64,000 bases of DNA from Tetrapyrgos nigripes (GCA_013368315.1 JAACJM010000057.1:1-64000), one strand, 5' to 3'; counted from the first letter of the stretch, positions 46,717 through 59,600 are shown. Program-made: numbers and translations. Notes: generated by a model not told the origin, from the letters alone.

Positions 46717-47481
46717 TCAGACATACCGGACGGGATCCTGTTTCGCCTTGTCCAATTCAGCTTGTTGCTCTTCTATGAGCCTTTGCTGTTTCTCGCGTTG
46801 AGCACGGTGCTCGGCGAGTTTCTAAAGAGTGTGAATGAGTGTCGAGAAAAGAGATGAAAGAGAGCTACGTACAGCTTTGAGTGACTCGACGGTGCTTGCA
46901 ATGGAATCGAGGGTAGCTTCCGACAGTTCAGTCATCTTCAGGAAGCCGCATTAGTATGAGTGGGGAACAAGATAGAAGCTACGCACAGCGTCCTGAGCTT
47001 TAGCTATTAATCTTTCCCGATCCTGCTCCCATTGTATCCTCTGCTGCTCAAAAGATTCAAAACCCCATGGAACTGGCGCAGGTAAGGGAGGTGGAGGATT
47101 AGGAGTGGCGGTGGGTTTCTCGTTATTCGCAGTCTTCGGTGCCCTGGCCCAAGTAGAACACGCGTCTTTGTTGACATTCGACGCTCCCGGACTCATACCC
47201 GATGGCAACACCTCGTTCAACGCAGCACCGCCTAAACCTCCAATGTGACCGGGAACTTGAACTGGTGCCCGGAAACAGTTGCCCCAATACCGCGAGTTTC
47301 GAGCGTGGTGAGCTTCTTTGTGCCAAATGAAGAGTGTGGCAGAAGCTGCGCCGAGAGCGAACCAAAGTAGACGCGAGGCTAGGAAGGGTCTGTAGAAAGA
47401 ACTGTAGGGGTAGTAGGGATGATGATAGGCCCAGCGATGGCTATGGTGATGGCCATAGTGAGATGGGGAGGGACCGGACAT
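46717..47481 (-). CDS. Small single-pass membrane protein, unknown function
   Basis: Three exons (47481-46987, 46935-46873, 46821-46717), GT-AG introns of about 51 nt, 220 residues. The N-terminus is rich in His, Tyr and Ser (HHHSHRWAYHHPYYPY). One hydrophobic segment follows at about residues 38-54 (LLWFALGAASATLFIWH), then a Pro-rich linker (TPNPPPPLPAPVPWGF). The C-terminal half is a charged amphipathic coiled coil (QQRIQWEQDRERLIAKAQDA, later KLAEHRAQREKQQRLIEEQQ). The layout suggests a short cytosolic head, one membrane anchor and a helical tail. I do not recognise the family. It shares a 384-bp divergent upstream region with the LRG1-like gene. Confidence 0.75.
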
Positions 47482-47865
47482 TATTAGGATGAAGGTGTGT
47501 CAAACTGTGAAGGGATTATAAGGAGACATGAATCATGGGAGGACGTAGCCATACGGCTTGTGAGTATGTCAGCACAAATTGTACGCGTTTGCGACGGCGC
47601 GGGTGCACGGATGCGGTGACACATGGCAAGTGCCGACGTCTCGTAATCAAGCCGAGACTAAGGCACACTTTCAGCCATGGTAGAACCACGTGCACAAGTC
47701 AAGTCCCTCTGCAGTGAGTGACGACAAGAACGTGACAAAACGTCACATTGGATACTCCTGAAGGCTGACAGACAGACACTACCAGAAGAATCATTAGCTC
47801 GCCGCCGTCGTCGTCGTCGTCATCGTCGTGGCCGTCGTCCGCACTGGCTACCTCTCCCCGTCACT
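47482..47865. promoter_or_regulatory. Divergent intergenic region with a trinucleotide run
   Basis: Lies between the starts of the membrane-protein gene (reverse) and the LRG1-like gene (forward). A cgtcgtcgtcgtcatcgtcg microsatellite is at about 47,807-47,830, just upstream of the forward ATG. No TATA box is seen. Confidence 0.5.
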
Positions 47866-50800
47866 ATGAGTAAAGACGGCCCATCGTCATCCAGTAGGTC
47901 CCAGCCTCCCAACGGTGCATCTCTGGCCATCAACATCGACCCGTCTCGAGGTCTCAAAGTCCAGCACGGCTCATCAAGTCCCTTTTCTGCCCCGCCTTCA
48001 GCTGGCGGTCGTCTTCCAGACCGTGCCGTCATGCCCACCAGATCATCCACAACCGGCTCTTCAGACCATGATCGCTCTCATCCCATCGACGACATTCCCC
48101 ATGCTCGCAGCGAAGATCTCAATCATTCCAGACCCCGCAACGAAAGCCCGACTCCAACAGACCCTTCCCTTTCCAACTCGTCCTCAAAGAGACTCTCCTC
48201 AGCTTCCCTTTCCTCCGATCACTCCAGCTCTTCAACTTCCTCATCCAACCCAAGACCTCCTCTCACATCCACCTCCACCTCCACCTCCGGCCTCGTTGCT
48301 GCGTAAGCAGTCTCGTTGACTTCTTTCCATTATCCGTCCTTACCATCTCTTCAGATCATGCTCTTCATGCGGGAAAGCCATGCAAGGGCCTTTTGTCAGA
48401 GCGCTTGGCACAGTATTTCACCTCAACTGCTTCAAGTGCATGGTCCGTCGTACCCTTCTCCCCTCTTGGATTCCTTCTCACACCATATCTAGGATTGCGG
48501 CGAAGTCGTAGCATCCAAATTCTTTCCAATTGACAGTCCAGAAGGAAAACAGCAACCTCTCTGCGAGCGAGATTACTTTCGGCGTCTCAACCTCATCTGT
48601 GCAAAATGTGGAATGGCTTTACGCGGCAGTTACATCACGGCATGCAGTCAGTACAACTTGTATCTCTATCTCCGTGCACAAGCTCTAACTGCGATGAATT
48701 GTCTCAGACAAGAAATTCCACGTAGAACATTTCACTTGCTCTCTCTGTCCAACTCTTTTTGGTCCTCAAGACTCGTACTACGAGCATGAAGGAGACGTTT
48801 ATTGCCATTTCCACTATTCGACTCGATTTGCTACAAAGTGCGCAGGTTGCAATAGTGCAATCTTGAAACAATTCGTAGAAATCAACAGAAATATGCGAGA
48901 TGAATGTTGGCATCCAGAGTGTTATATGATAAACAAGGTGAGTGTCGGTGCAAGCTGTATGTACCTCTTAGATCTTCATTTTATACCCCTAGTTCTGGAA
49001 CGTCAAAGTTGTATCGAGGAGACCGGCGAGTCTAGAAGGTGAACATGAGGTGCCAGACTACGTGGAGGAGGAGCAGAGGGAGACACCCGTGTCATTGAAG
49101 GAGAAGCAAGCCAGGATGGAACAGCAGGTTTACCGGATTTGGACGTGCGTCTATTTGCATTTCGTGTATGTACACCCTCAGACGTCTTTCCCAGGGTGCT
49201 CTCTGCTTTCGAAGAATCAAGTGCTGCTTGTATCTCAGACATGCTCCGGCAAGTGAGCAATGGTCAATACCTCGATGCTATCCGGATGGCGGAAAAGTTC
49301 ATCTTGCATGTTGAAGTGCTGTTTGCTACGATTGATGATTTGGAGTATCAGTTCGCAAAACTCAACATGAAAGGTGTGTACAGCTTATCTGCCATCGTTA
49401 GCTCAAGTTCATTTTCTTGGTCAGGCATGTCTCATGTACGCGAAGCCCGAATGCTCTGTCGTAAAACCGTTGAGCTTTTCACTCTCTTATCACACACACA
49501 AGAAACCGGATCACGACGAATGGGTATGACACAAGAGTTGCTCGCACTGGTGACGGGTCTAGCACATTACCTCAAAATCTTAATTCGGATTGCTCTGACT
49601 GGTGCCCTCAAGTTGGAACGCGAGCGACCGGCACATCTCCGAGACGGTGATGCCATGGCCGGCTTCCTTGATAAACTTCATCTCCTCGCTGTGCAAGGCG
49701 GGAATCCCGCTGCTCGGCGGATGATCAAAGGTCAGAATGGGGAGCACATTGGGGTGGTTAGTGGGAGCAATACTGCAGCAGGGAACTCGGGGACACAGGG
49801 TGTAACGTATGGTTTCCGGAGTTTGGCACCGGAAAATGCAGGGGAATCGCCATTTAGCGTGGGTGCGGGATCAAGTGCTGGGACGGGCGGCGGTGATGAG
49901 AATGGGACCGGTCAAATCTCGTCAAATCATCCACCTAGCGATCTTTGTGTCAAGTGTGGTATGACGGTGGAGGAAGACTGTGTGAGGCTAGGCACTTATC
50001 AACGATGGCATTCACAGTGTGTGGGATGCAAAGTCTGTGGGAAGGTTGCTGCGGTACCGTCGCCATCTAAAGACAAGGAGCGAGAAGCCTCTGGTGATGG
50101 ATCCTCTGCGCTGACGCAGCCGCCCAAGCTGTCTACTGCACGGAGGCCACCAGCGAATGTAGGATCCTTTATGTACGAAGTTGACTCGATGAGGGAGACG
50201 CCTTCGTTTGGTTTGGTGCCAACGGTCATTTTATGTACCGAACATGCACATTCAAGTTGCAAGCCGGGGTTTAAGGCTGTTCAGAGACTTGAGCAATATG
50301 CGTTCTTGCTCAATGTTGCGCTGAGGAGGCTGTATTTGCTGTTGAAGAGACAAGGGCTTGTTCCATCGTCGCCAGGTATGTCATCGTTCCCATGAGTCTT
50401 AGGTAGTACCTGATTTTCTCTCTACAGAAGCGGCAAGCACACCTACACAAAGCAGTATCGATTCGGATCCTTACCGCAACTCAGCGGACATACGGATGAT
50501 GAAGCAAGTGCATCTAGATAGGAAATTATCCGCCACAGCAAGATTACCCAAACGATCCACGATCGTAGAGAGTCCTGCTGGTCGCAGTGTGGCTCCTTCG
50601 GACGTCCTTCATTCTCAAAAATCGCAAGATACGAACGCTGCTCATCAACCTCACCATCATCACGGCCACACACATGAACCGCAATACGCTGTGCAGGGTA
50701 GGTCACCGCCGACACAAGCACACACCCCTGCATACGCTTTGTCTGCGCAGCATACTCAACAACGACCTCGTCCGCATCTTGAAACATCTCCAGCTGCATT

Positions 50801-52518
50801 ATCACCGCAGACTGGACAGGGTCAGGTCATACGACCTGCTTTCGCGCGGAACAACACTGAGGTGATGATCGTTGACGACAGTGCCCCGAATTCTCCTGCT
50901 ATCGGTCCAGACGATCTGCGGGATGGTATGCTCTCAATGCCGCCGGACCAGACTATCACATTGGCCGATATACCTCAGCTAATGGAGGCAGCACAGGCCC
51001 GTGAGCAACAGCGGTCTTTACCGCGGCTGAATTCGATACCTTGCATTGCTGAACTGAGCGCACTCGAACTCGCAATTGTCAAGTATTCGGCTCTTGTAGT
51101 TCTGACGAAGAGTCCGCTGAAAGACATGATTGACCTCGAACTTTTGGAAATGGTAGAGGCCAAGAAGACCGGATTTTGGAAGACCTTATTGGGCAGAGCC
51201 GACAAGAAGAACACAAAGAAGAAACCTGGTATGTTTCTTTTGCCTGCGATAGGATCTGATTACTGAAATGCATTCGTTAGGAGTGTTTGGTGTGCCTTTA
51301 GAGGTTCTCATTGCTCAAGAAGGTGTCGATTCGTTATTGGGGGCCTCCCGAGCTACACTGAGAGTACCAAGCTTCATCGACGATGTTATCTCTGCCATGC
51401 GACAAATGGGTCAGTCCTTTCTTATTTCGCTACTCATATTCTGTACCAACGAGTTTGCAGATATGTCGGTTGAAGGTATCTTCCGTAAAAACGGCAACAT
51501 TCGCCATTTGAATGAGCTGAGAGATGCTATCGACCGAGATCCATCATCTGTCGATCTTACGCAGGACAACCCCGTTCAACTCGCAGCGCTACTCAAGAAG
51601 TTTTTGCGAGATCTTCCGGAGCCCTTGATGACCTTCAAGCTGCATCGATTACTGATTGCCTCGCAAGGTGTGTAGGAAGGTCCGCTATGTTGAGAGTGAC
51701 ATTAACTCGCCCTTTGGTTAGCTATTCCTAACGATGCAGATCGGAAGCGATTATTGCACATGCTGTCTATAATCATGCCGAAGGCTCATCGCGACAGTAT
51801 GGAGGTCTTGTTTGTTTTCCTGAAATGGGTGGCCTCATTTGCGCACATGGACGAGGAAACAGGTAGCAAAATGGACCTGAGTAATTTGGCCATAACTATC
51901 TGTCCCAGTATCTTATATTCCAGAGGGCGCGATCCCGTCAGGGACGAGAGCTTTGGGGCTATTCGCGTCATCACGTCCTTGCTCGAGAATCAGGACGAAT
52001 TCTTTGCTGTGCCAGAGGAGTTTATGCCCATACTGCATGATCAGGAGTATTTTGTGAACTCTTTGGAGCTCCCAGCCAAAGATTTTATGAAGAAATGCGA
52101 TACCTACCAAAAGGTCAAGGCTTCCAATGGCCGTCTTCCTGCGGCCATGTATAATGGTTCCAATGGTAGCACCCCGCGCTTCCCTCAACCCACGTCGCCT
52201 GTCATTGTCGACAAACCCCCAGCAATAGCTGGTCCCCAAGGTGTTCCCCCTCGAGACCTTAGAGCTCATCCCTCACATCCTGGACTAATTCAACCCATTC
52301 CTTCCTATGGCAGTCCCTCGACACCCCAATCCATCATGTCAGGAAGCTCTCCGAGGCCAGACGAATGGCCGTCCGTGCAACGGCCCATGACGGCACCTGG
52401 TTCGCGACCATCCTCCTATATTCAACCTCGCCCAAGTCAAGAAGTACCCAGCCATGCTCTCAATAATCATGTGCCCAATCCAAATGGCTTCTCTGCAGCT
52501 GTGAGACCTCGGACATGA
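47866..52518 (+). CDS. LRG1: Lrg1-like Rho1 GTPase-activating protein (three LIM domains + RhoGAP)
   Basis: Eleven exons (47866-48302, 48355-48442, 48493-48646, 48708-48937, 48993-49144, 49195-49373, 49425-50375, 50428-51228, 51281-51409, 51461-51667, 51722-52518) give 1,374 residues with consistent phases. After a Ser-rich N-terminus come two tandem LIM domains (CSSCGKAMQGPFVRALG..., CAKCGMALRGSYITACNKKF). A helical region follows (LVTGLAHYLKILIRIAL), then a third LIM (CVKCGMTVEEDCVRLG). After a disordered His-rich stretch comes RhoGAP with VFGVPLEVLIAQEG, the arginine-finger motif VEGIFRKNGN and LAALLKKFLRDLPEPLM. This layout is that of yeast Lrg1, a Rho1 GAP controlling cell-wall glucan synthesis and septation. 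Specificity for Rho1 is inferred from architecture. The Rga1/2 type, with two LIMs, fits less well. Confidence 0.92.
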
Positions 52519-53655
52519 TCTTTGCTTGTGCCACCATCGGTTCGCACCGGTACCTGCTATCATCTCGTCGCCGGACTGGTGCCGTTACATCGCATTACAT
52601 CCCCATCCTCTTGGTTTGCGTCAATTATCTGTAGTTTACTTGTCATCATCCGCCCGTGATTTTTGTTTCTCTTCTATTTACCTTCAAACTTTTTTTGTTC
52701 TTTTCCTACTTAACGTATATGACATTGACAAGGACCAGTTATCTCGCACTATCTTATGATACCCTTCTGCATTGGTATGTATGCAGAAAGACTGCAAGCA
52801 TGATGGAACACCCAAACACAGCACTGGTATTTCTGCAGTTATGAGTAGTACAGAGCTGCAACAGACGAATATCATCGAAATGTATTTTTATGCGTTGCCA
52901 TTGGTGGTTCTACTTTCCATGGACGTTTGGCGTGAACATCAGGATAAAGGTCCACAGAGCTGCATAAGTCAGGCCGTAGCTAAATTCCAATGCACGCCTC
53001 AAGCACGCCCTGAGCAGAATTTGTCTTCTCATGGTTCCTGAAAGTGACTTCGGCTAGAGTATGTACTCGCCGATTTACAGCCCGAGTCTTAGACTCTCCT
53101 GGTGTTACTGTTCGTATCCGTCATTGCCCATTTTAGAGTTCCTCTCCATAGAGGTCGGAACGAATGCTGTTTCTGTGTATATGTCGCGATTGCTATAGCG
53201 GCACTACATTGTGAGAGATATAGGAATGTCGACTTTGCGTAGAAGGTACAATGAGGAGTTTCCTGCGTGAAGATTCAGACTATCATCGGCCTTGAAAGCG
53301 CCTATTGGTCGAGTTTCAAAAGGTTGGCCACCGTAACCATCTTCGCAACCGTTCTCGTATCTAGAAATATCGTCATATTGTCTTGTCCAATGTCGAAAAT
53401 TGTCCAGCGAGACTCTATGATTAGTAGTAGATTGTGTAGTTCCACCCAACGAGGAATTAGCCAAATCACCGACAGATAAAGTAACCGAGAGAAGGGAAGG
53501 GAGGGACAGCATATAAGTAAGTATACAAAATAGATGTACATAGGGGGTATTAGGTATCACGATGAAGAGCATGAAATGATGCCATGGTCCATGGGGCATG
53601 AGGCAGAAAAGGTGGTCGTCGCAGAACACAGAAAAACAGGGATTGGAATCATTTA
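52519..53655. other. Convergent intergenic region between LRG1-like gene and RHO3
   Basis: Holds the 3' flanks of two genes pointing at each other, with a T-rich stretch at 52,660-52,720. No additional gene is supported despite several short frames on both strands. Confidence 0.55.
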
Positions 53656-54794
53656 TCACATCAAAACGCACGAATCCCCTGAACCCTTTGCACGTGTACT
53701 TAGAGATACACGAGCAGCTTCGTAAAACACCTCTGTGACGCCTCGATTGTGTTTTGAACTACATTCTAAAGGCAAAAAATGAGATGCAGAAAGGCAGTGG
53801 ACGTCAAGATAGACGGACCTAGATATCTGGATGCTCGTATTCGTCTGGCAACAGCGAGACCTTCCTCGTATTGAACCGGATGAGCATTGTAGCGAGATAA
53901 TCGTTCTTTGACGGGCCAGTCGTCACGAAGGTCACATTTGAGGGCTACACAAAGTTATCATGCTGAAACTTGCGAGTTTCTGTATTACTCACCTACGAGA
54001 ACCAACTAGAACAGAACTACTCAGCAGGCAAGAAAAATGAAAGAGAATAAGACGTACTTTGACCCCGGGACAATATTCTAGAATTTCGTCGAGCCACTAT
54101 GAAAACGGCATTAGTGCGAACCACACGGAATCCGGTGACAGCCCGCCTACTTTGGATTCCACATTTTCAAGAGAGGTTGGATTGTCGACCTGTGGACATT
54201 CACGCTTAGGAACGGGGTGCATAAGACGGACATGTAGCATACCGAGAAACATATCATTATTACGTGTGTCTCGGCGTAAGAGAGTGACCGCAGACGATCG
54301 AATTCTTCTTGGCCTAATTTCGCAGCTTGAGTGGAATGAACAAGAAGGACAAGGGTGTTGCGCACCTGCTGTATCCCAAAGACTAAGCTCGACGAGCTGG
54401 TCGTCGACGTATATATCTTGGACATAGTTTTCGAATACGGTCGGCTCGCTAGAGGGATGCTGAGTGGGAGTTGGATGAAAGGACAAAGACGCATACTAGA
54501 CTTGGGTGAAGAAGCCTCGAGTGAAGACGTTTAGAAGGGATGTTTTTCCTAGAACAGATATTAGCACTTGTAGGAGACCAAAACTGACACTCGCACCACA
54601 AGCGCCATCACCACAGACTGAACGAGTGGACAGTCAGACAAAATGAGATCAAGTCGAACGGAAGGAACTTGCCAACGACTTTTCTCTGTGTCTTTTTGGA
54701 AATGTAAGCAAAGATTAATACGGATGGAGAAAAGACGTACTGGTCTACGACCGAAAGCAGAGGACTTGGACGTTGAGCCGCAGAGAGATGCCAT
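53656..54794 (-). CDS. RHO3: Rho3-type small GTPase
   Basis: Eleven exons (54794-54741, 54691-54673, 54617-54597, 54548-54497, 54448-54366, 54313-54243, 54189-54151, 54096-54058, 54005-53993, 53944-53819, 53765-53656) give 208 residues. G motifs: P-loop GDGACGKTS after RKVVVC, effector loop YEPTVFENYV, WDTAGQEEFDRLRSLSY, and LKCDLRDD (variant of TKxD); ECSSKHNRGV corresponds to the SAK loop. The protein ends in CVLM, a CaaX prenylation box. NVFTRGFFTQVYEPTVFENY and the Ser-rich short N-terminus resemble Rho3, which directs polarised exocytosis and actin cables, more than Rho1 or Cdc42. The second intron uses a GC donor (GCAAGT at 54,672). One exon is only 13 nt and must be included to spell LVLVALKC. 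Confidence 0.93.
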
Positions 54795-54991
54795 TCAAGA
54801 ACGAGAAGCCACGTGATTTGAACGTTGGGTAGCTTTGAGCTCCTATCAAACGGTAAACCACTACCAGTTAGATCTACGGGCACTCTACAAGGTGTTGCTT
54901 TTGCGGCTTTGCAGATTTGTGGTATTGCCTTGGTTGCCTTGGTATTCGTTCCAGCACGTGTTTTCTTTATATGCCTTGATTCACGACCGCC
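54795..54991. promoter_or_regulatory. 197-bp divergent promoter region
   Basis: Lies between the RHO3 start (reverse) and the coiled-coil gene start (forward), so it must hold both promoters. No recognised motif. Confidence 0.5.
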
Positions 54992-56419
54992 ATGTCAATT
55001 TCGAATACCACTTCTCCGACCATCTTTGAGGCTCCTCCAACCGCTGCCACATCCGAGTTCAACCCTATTCCACCTCTTTCTGCATCTCGCCACAAACGTC
55101 CCTTCTCTATCGATCTCAGTCTCGAGCTAGAACGCCAGCTGGATATGGAGTCTCTTCCTCCCACACCAGCTCGCAACACCACCGAGACCACTCAGGAGGC
55201 AGAGCCGCTTCCCGAACGCGATATACTCGACCCTCATGTTCTCGCTCATATCGTCATGCAACTCCGCCATTCTTTGACTGACATGACCAAAGAAAGAGAC
55301 GATTTATTGTCTCGCTTATCCATTGCAAACTCAGAGGAAGCTCATTTCCGAGACGCGCTCCAGCTCGTGACGGACAAAGCTACCAGCCTGGAGGAGGAGC
55401 TTTCAGAGGCTAGGAGAAAAATGAGGGATGATGAAGAATCCATTTCCATGCTTCGCATCAAAGTGGAGGAGAGCCGGTGCGCCAACTTTTTTCCGTCTTT
55501 TTTCCCTCCGGTACTAACGTGTCCTCTCAGGCGTGGTCTCATGCGATTACAGACGGAGAGTCGCCGTCAAAGTATACAGCCCATCGACCTGTCTAGGGCC
55601 AGTCTGGTCAATTTTGCCAGTCCACCTTCAGCGAAAAGGCAATCATTCACTCCTCTCACCGGCTCACTGAACACAAGACCCAATTCACACAAACGTCTAT
55701 CGTCCGTATCAGATTCCGGTTACGCTGGTTTACTGGATCTCAATACCAGTCCCGGTTCCCAAATCGTCTCTCTTCCTGATCATCCTCCGTCGGCTTCCAA
55801 ACGTTTTTCGGGATTGTTTGGTCGATCATCTCCTCCACAGGACGATGCTCCTTTTGGAGAGGTGCTAGCGTTGAAAAAGGAAGTTGAAGCTCTCAAGGCA
55901 GAGCTCGAAGACAGCAGGCGGGAACTCGCTGAAGCTACCGAGGCGAAAGACGCTTCGGATACATGCGCCAAGGCATTGCGAGACTTCATAACAGAGAATA
56001 ATGTTGGCACCAACGGCTCCGCAGTTCCGCCTGTTCCCGCTTCTGCGAATGATCAGCCATCTTCACCGTCTTCGCAACGAGGGGGTTGGGGGTTTAAGCT
56101 CTGGAAAGTCGACACGTCGGTCAAGACACCATCAGGTCCGGCTTCGTCGTCTTCTGCGACACCCACCACATCGATGGCTACACCGACTGCCGCTCCACTC
56201 TCGCGTAAAATTGGGGGATTCTTCGGAATGCAGCAACCTGCCGACAATCAACAGCCGCCTCTTCCTGAACCATCCCGAGGCTCTGTTTACAGTGCCTCAG
56301 ACGCGTCCTCTATCGCCGAGCCATTGAGCCCACTCAGCGACAGCAGTGTGAATGTGATGGTGCGAGACGGGGCGACGACTTCGGAGGTTGGATCGAATTT
56401 GGGTCATGAACAGAAGTGA
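54992..56419 (+). CDS. Coiled-coil, Ser/Pro-rich protein, unknown function
   Basis: Two exons (54992-55476, 55531-56419), a 54-nt intron, 457 residues. A disordered N-terminus (PIPPLSASRHKRPFSIDLSL) leads to a first coiled coil at about residues 85-165 (HIVMQLRHSLTDMTKERDDL, LEEELSEARRKMRDDEESIS). After a Ser-rich linker a second heptad region follows (VLALKKEVEALKAELEDSRR). The C-terminal part has a GWGFKLWKVD motif and a PLSRKIGGFFGM motif that look like short conserved peptides. No enzyme domain. Possibly a scaffold or vesicle-associated protein, but I do not recognise the family. Its upstream region is shared with RHO3. Confidence 0.8.
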   Translation: MSISNTTSPTIFEAPPTAATSEFNPIPPLSASRHKRPFSIDLSLELERQLDMESLPPTPARNTTETTQEAEPLPERDILDPHVLAHIVMQLRHSLTDMTKERDDLLSRLSIANSEEAHFRDALQLVTDKATSLEEELSEARRKMRDDEESISMLRIKVEESRCANFFPSFFPPVLTCPLRRGLMRLQTESRRQSIQPIDLSRASLVNFASPPSAKRQSFTPLTGSLNTRPNSHKRLSSVSDSGYAGLLDLNTSPGSQIVSLPDHPPSASKRFSGLFGRSSPPQDDAPFGEVLALKKEVEALKAELEDSRRELAEATEAKDASDTCAKALRDFITENNVGTNGSAVPPVPASANDQPSSPSSQRGGWGFKLWKVDTSVKTPSGPASSSSATPTTSMATPTAAPLSRKIGGFFGMQQPADNQQPPLPEPSRGSVYSASDASSIAEPLSPLSDSSVNVMVRDGATTSEVGSNLGHEQK

Positions 56420-56659
56420 ATTTTTACCTAGATGTTTTGATTTCACGACTTTGACGACACTCGCTACGCGTTACGGAGCATCACTAGCCTAACTCTATGC
56501 ATTTATTAATTCTAATGATACAATGTCAAAATGATGCAATGTGAAATTCCCCTGCACTGCACAGCACCTGAAGATGCCGCGGGAACGAAATGGCAATCAG
56601 CTACTTACAGCTCTCGATCTCGTGGGCGGCTTTGTGATCCTTCTCAGTACTTCTCTTCC

Positions 56660-59600
56660 ATGTCCTCCCACAAGAAACCAGAAGATCCCTCCCAAAGAAA
56701 ACGCAGAAAGGGCGCTACTCGTCTCAGCTGTGCAGAATGTCGCAGGTTTGCTTTTCTTTTCCCCAAATACCATCCATACCGACTCTATCTCGCAGGCTCA
56801 AGCTGCGTTGTGATCGAGCAATCCCATGTAGTTCTTGCGTAAAACGCGGATGCGGCGCCATATGTCCAGATGTATGTCCAGTCTTCTCTGAACAGACACG
56901 GTTTCTCACTCGGTCAATAGGGCTCATTGACGACAGGGATGGGAAACAGGTGTGGGGTATCGGCTATAGCCTGACATATAGTATGCTCAATATCAGTTCG
57001 GTCAGGTTCGTGCTAGCATCGACCCAGGAACTCCATGAAAAGATACACGAGCTAGCCAATCGTGTACGCGAGCTGGAAGATGCTCTTCGTTCTGACCATG
57101 CCCAACTATCCAACGGACAACATCCCTTACTATCTGAGGAACTTCTCAAGATCAAGGCCCCATTGCAACGAGATGTACACTCTTTGCGTCCCAACTCGGA
57201 CACCCCAAAAGAAGAAGAACCCAATCCTGACGTCGTTGATGCTTTTGGGTCGTTGTCAATAGGTCTGTCTGGAAAGACCAAGTTTTTCGGCCAGATCGCC
57301 AACTCTTGGGTGAGTCATCTTGTCCTTCCGGGGTATTACCTTACCTAACAGAGCTGCAGTATTTTCTACAGGTACGTGATCTATGCTCCTCAAGAACGGG
57401 AAGAATGGCTTAGAACCTACATCCAGAACGAAGCTGGGGATGACGACGAGACCAACAACCTTTTGATAAACTTGCAAAATATTCTACCTACCCAAGTATT
57501 GGAACGTGCGTCCGCGTTGCCAATCTCTCCAACACTACAACCTGAGAGTGTTAGCCTGCAAACACTGTTCTGGTATCTTCCACCTGCTTCAAGGGCTGCC
57601 GAATTACGTGCTATTTACTATAGACATGCGGCTTGGATGTAAGGGGATTCTCCATGGGTTTGTTTGAAGGCTTATCTATCTTCCTCGTCAGGTACAATCC
57701 CGTGGCGCAGGACGTGTTCAACCTTGAAGTCTTTAGCCAGTTTTATGATCCCAACGTCAGGCCATCAGCTGACGATCCAGTGCTTCTACACCGTTTGTCC
57801 TTGCTGTTCATCGTTCTAGCTATTGGATGCCTCATGGACACATCGCTTCCTCCTTACAACATCGAAGCGGAAAAATACCATCAACTAGCAAAAGCGGCGT
57901 TGTTTCGCGAACCCTTCCTAGATGCACCGACGGTGAACTCGTTGCAGGCATTGGTTCGTCACCTGCTCATCATTCTGTTCCTGTATAGATTACTGATTCT
58001 CCTTTCTTTTATTAGTTCTTGATGTCTTATTACCTGTTTCTCTCAGACCGTCACGGAACCAACTCCGGTGCCAGATGGGCAATCAACGGTCTTGCAGTGA
58101 AACTAGCGCAGAGTGTATGTCCAGCCATGTTTTATTCTCCCAGGAAATGGACTGACTGACACTTTTCAACTTGTGTGTGTACATAGATTGGCTTGCGTAA
58201 GTAGCAGCTTCTTTGATGTCGCAACACCTGGCTGATTCTTCTACTCTAATACATAGACCGGGACAGTGGCCGTTGGTCCGGTGTTGACAAGGATGAAACG
58301 CAACGCAGACGACAATTATTCTGGGAACTATTCACATACGACTCGTGGCAGAGTTGGACATTTGCAAGGCCACCATCATTTGCGCTTCCTCACATTGATT
58401 GCAAGATGCCTCACGCAAATGAAATGGGTCAAGATCAAATTTGTGCGTCTTTCCTTTTTCTGACATCCCGATATCTCCATGTTAACTTGCAAACAGTCCA
58501 TGTCTGGAAACATCGGTTTGTTTCCGAGTGCATGAATCTGCTACATGACCAAGCTTTTGGAGCCAAAACCCCCACATACGCCACGGTTCTTCAACTGGAT
58601 CGCAAACTACGAGCATTCCCTGTGCCTTCTGTGCTTCAAGTTGCAGGGTTCGGTAATTCGGAACCTCGACCGATGGATCAGGAAGATTCGAGCATGTTGA
58701 TTCTTCAAAGGCATATTGTTCTTGCGATTCGTGAAATGGGTAAGTCCTCTCATTCAACAGGTGTTATTCAGTGAGATTGAAAGACATCTAGATCTTCTAT
58801 ACCTGCACCGGAGTTTCTTTGCCCGTGCAATCAGCGATCATCCCAAAGATCCGCTCGGAAGTCCATATGGGACTTCAGTCATTGCGGCATACCGTAGTGC
58901 AGGATCACTAGTTGCCCTGATGAGGAACTTGCACACTCAACTGAAAGAACCCAGCGAACGCCTGTGGTTCCTCTGGACTCATATGTTTTCTTGTGCTGTG
59001 AGTAGCCACATTCTCTGCCGTCATTCGTCAATCTCTGATGTGAATGCCTTGCAGATCATTTTAGGCTCCATTGTAACTCGTTGCCCTTCAATGAGTCTAG
59101 CGCCCTCGGCCCTAGTGCAATTGGATTCCGCATGCGAGCTGTTCTCAAGGGCATCTGGCAATTTTAGAGCAGAGAAAGTTTTGGTAAGCGATTGTATACC
59201 CCATGTAGCGGACGACGCTCATCAGAATAATCAGGAAATAATGGGAAGGCTTCAAGCCCGCGCCCATGAAAGCCTGGAAACTTACCGGCAAGGTACCAAA
59301 ACATCCCCAGTACGCAACGGATCATCTTCTGATCCGCCGACCCCGGTCAATGACAATGATGAACTGGCTGTATTGGGAGGGAAAACCCGGCTTGTCAAGA
59401 AGGAGCCAGGCTCTCCGCTAATGATTGATCGCTCGCCCCAGTCAAATAACCCCGTCATTCCTTTACCGTTAATTCCAACAACATCCCGGGTGGATCCAAA
59501 TGTCCTGGAATATTTGCACTCTTTCCAATCCCACCATCAACAGCAGCCATCATCAGCGGGGACAACCAATTCATATCCAGATGAGATATCCCCAGTGTCT

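Noticed and set aside
52772..53041. Forward ORF downstream of the LRG1-like gene
   Set aside because: Lies in the 3' intergenic region, with no recognisable domain.
31517..54794. Operon-like or biosynthetic gene cluster
   Set aside because: Genes are on both strands with unrelated housekeeping functions; no tailoring or backbone enzymes.
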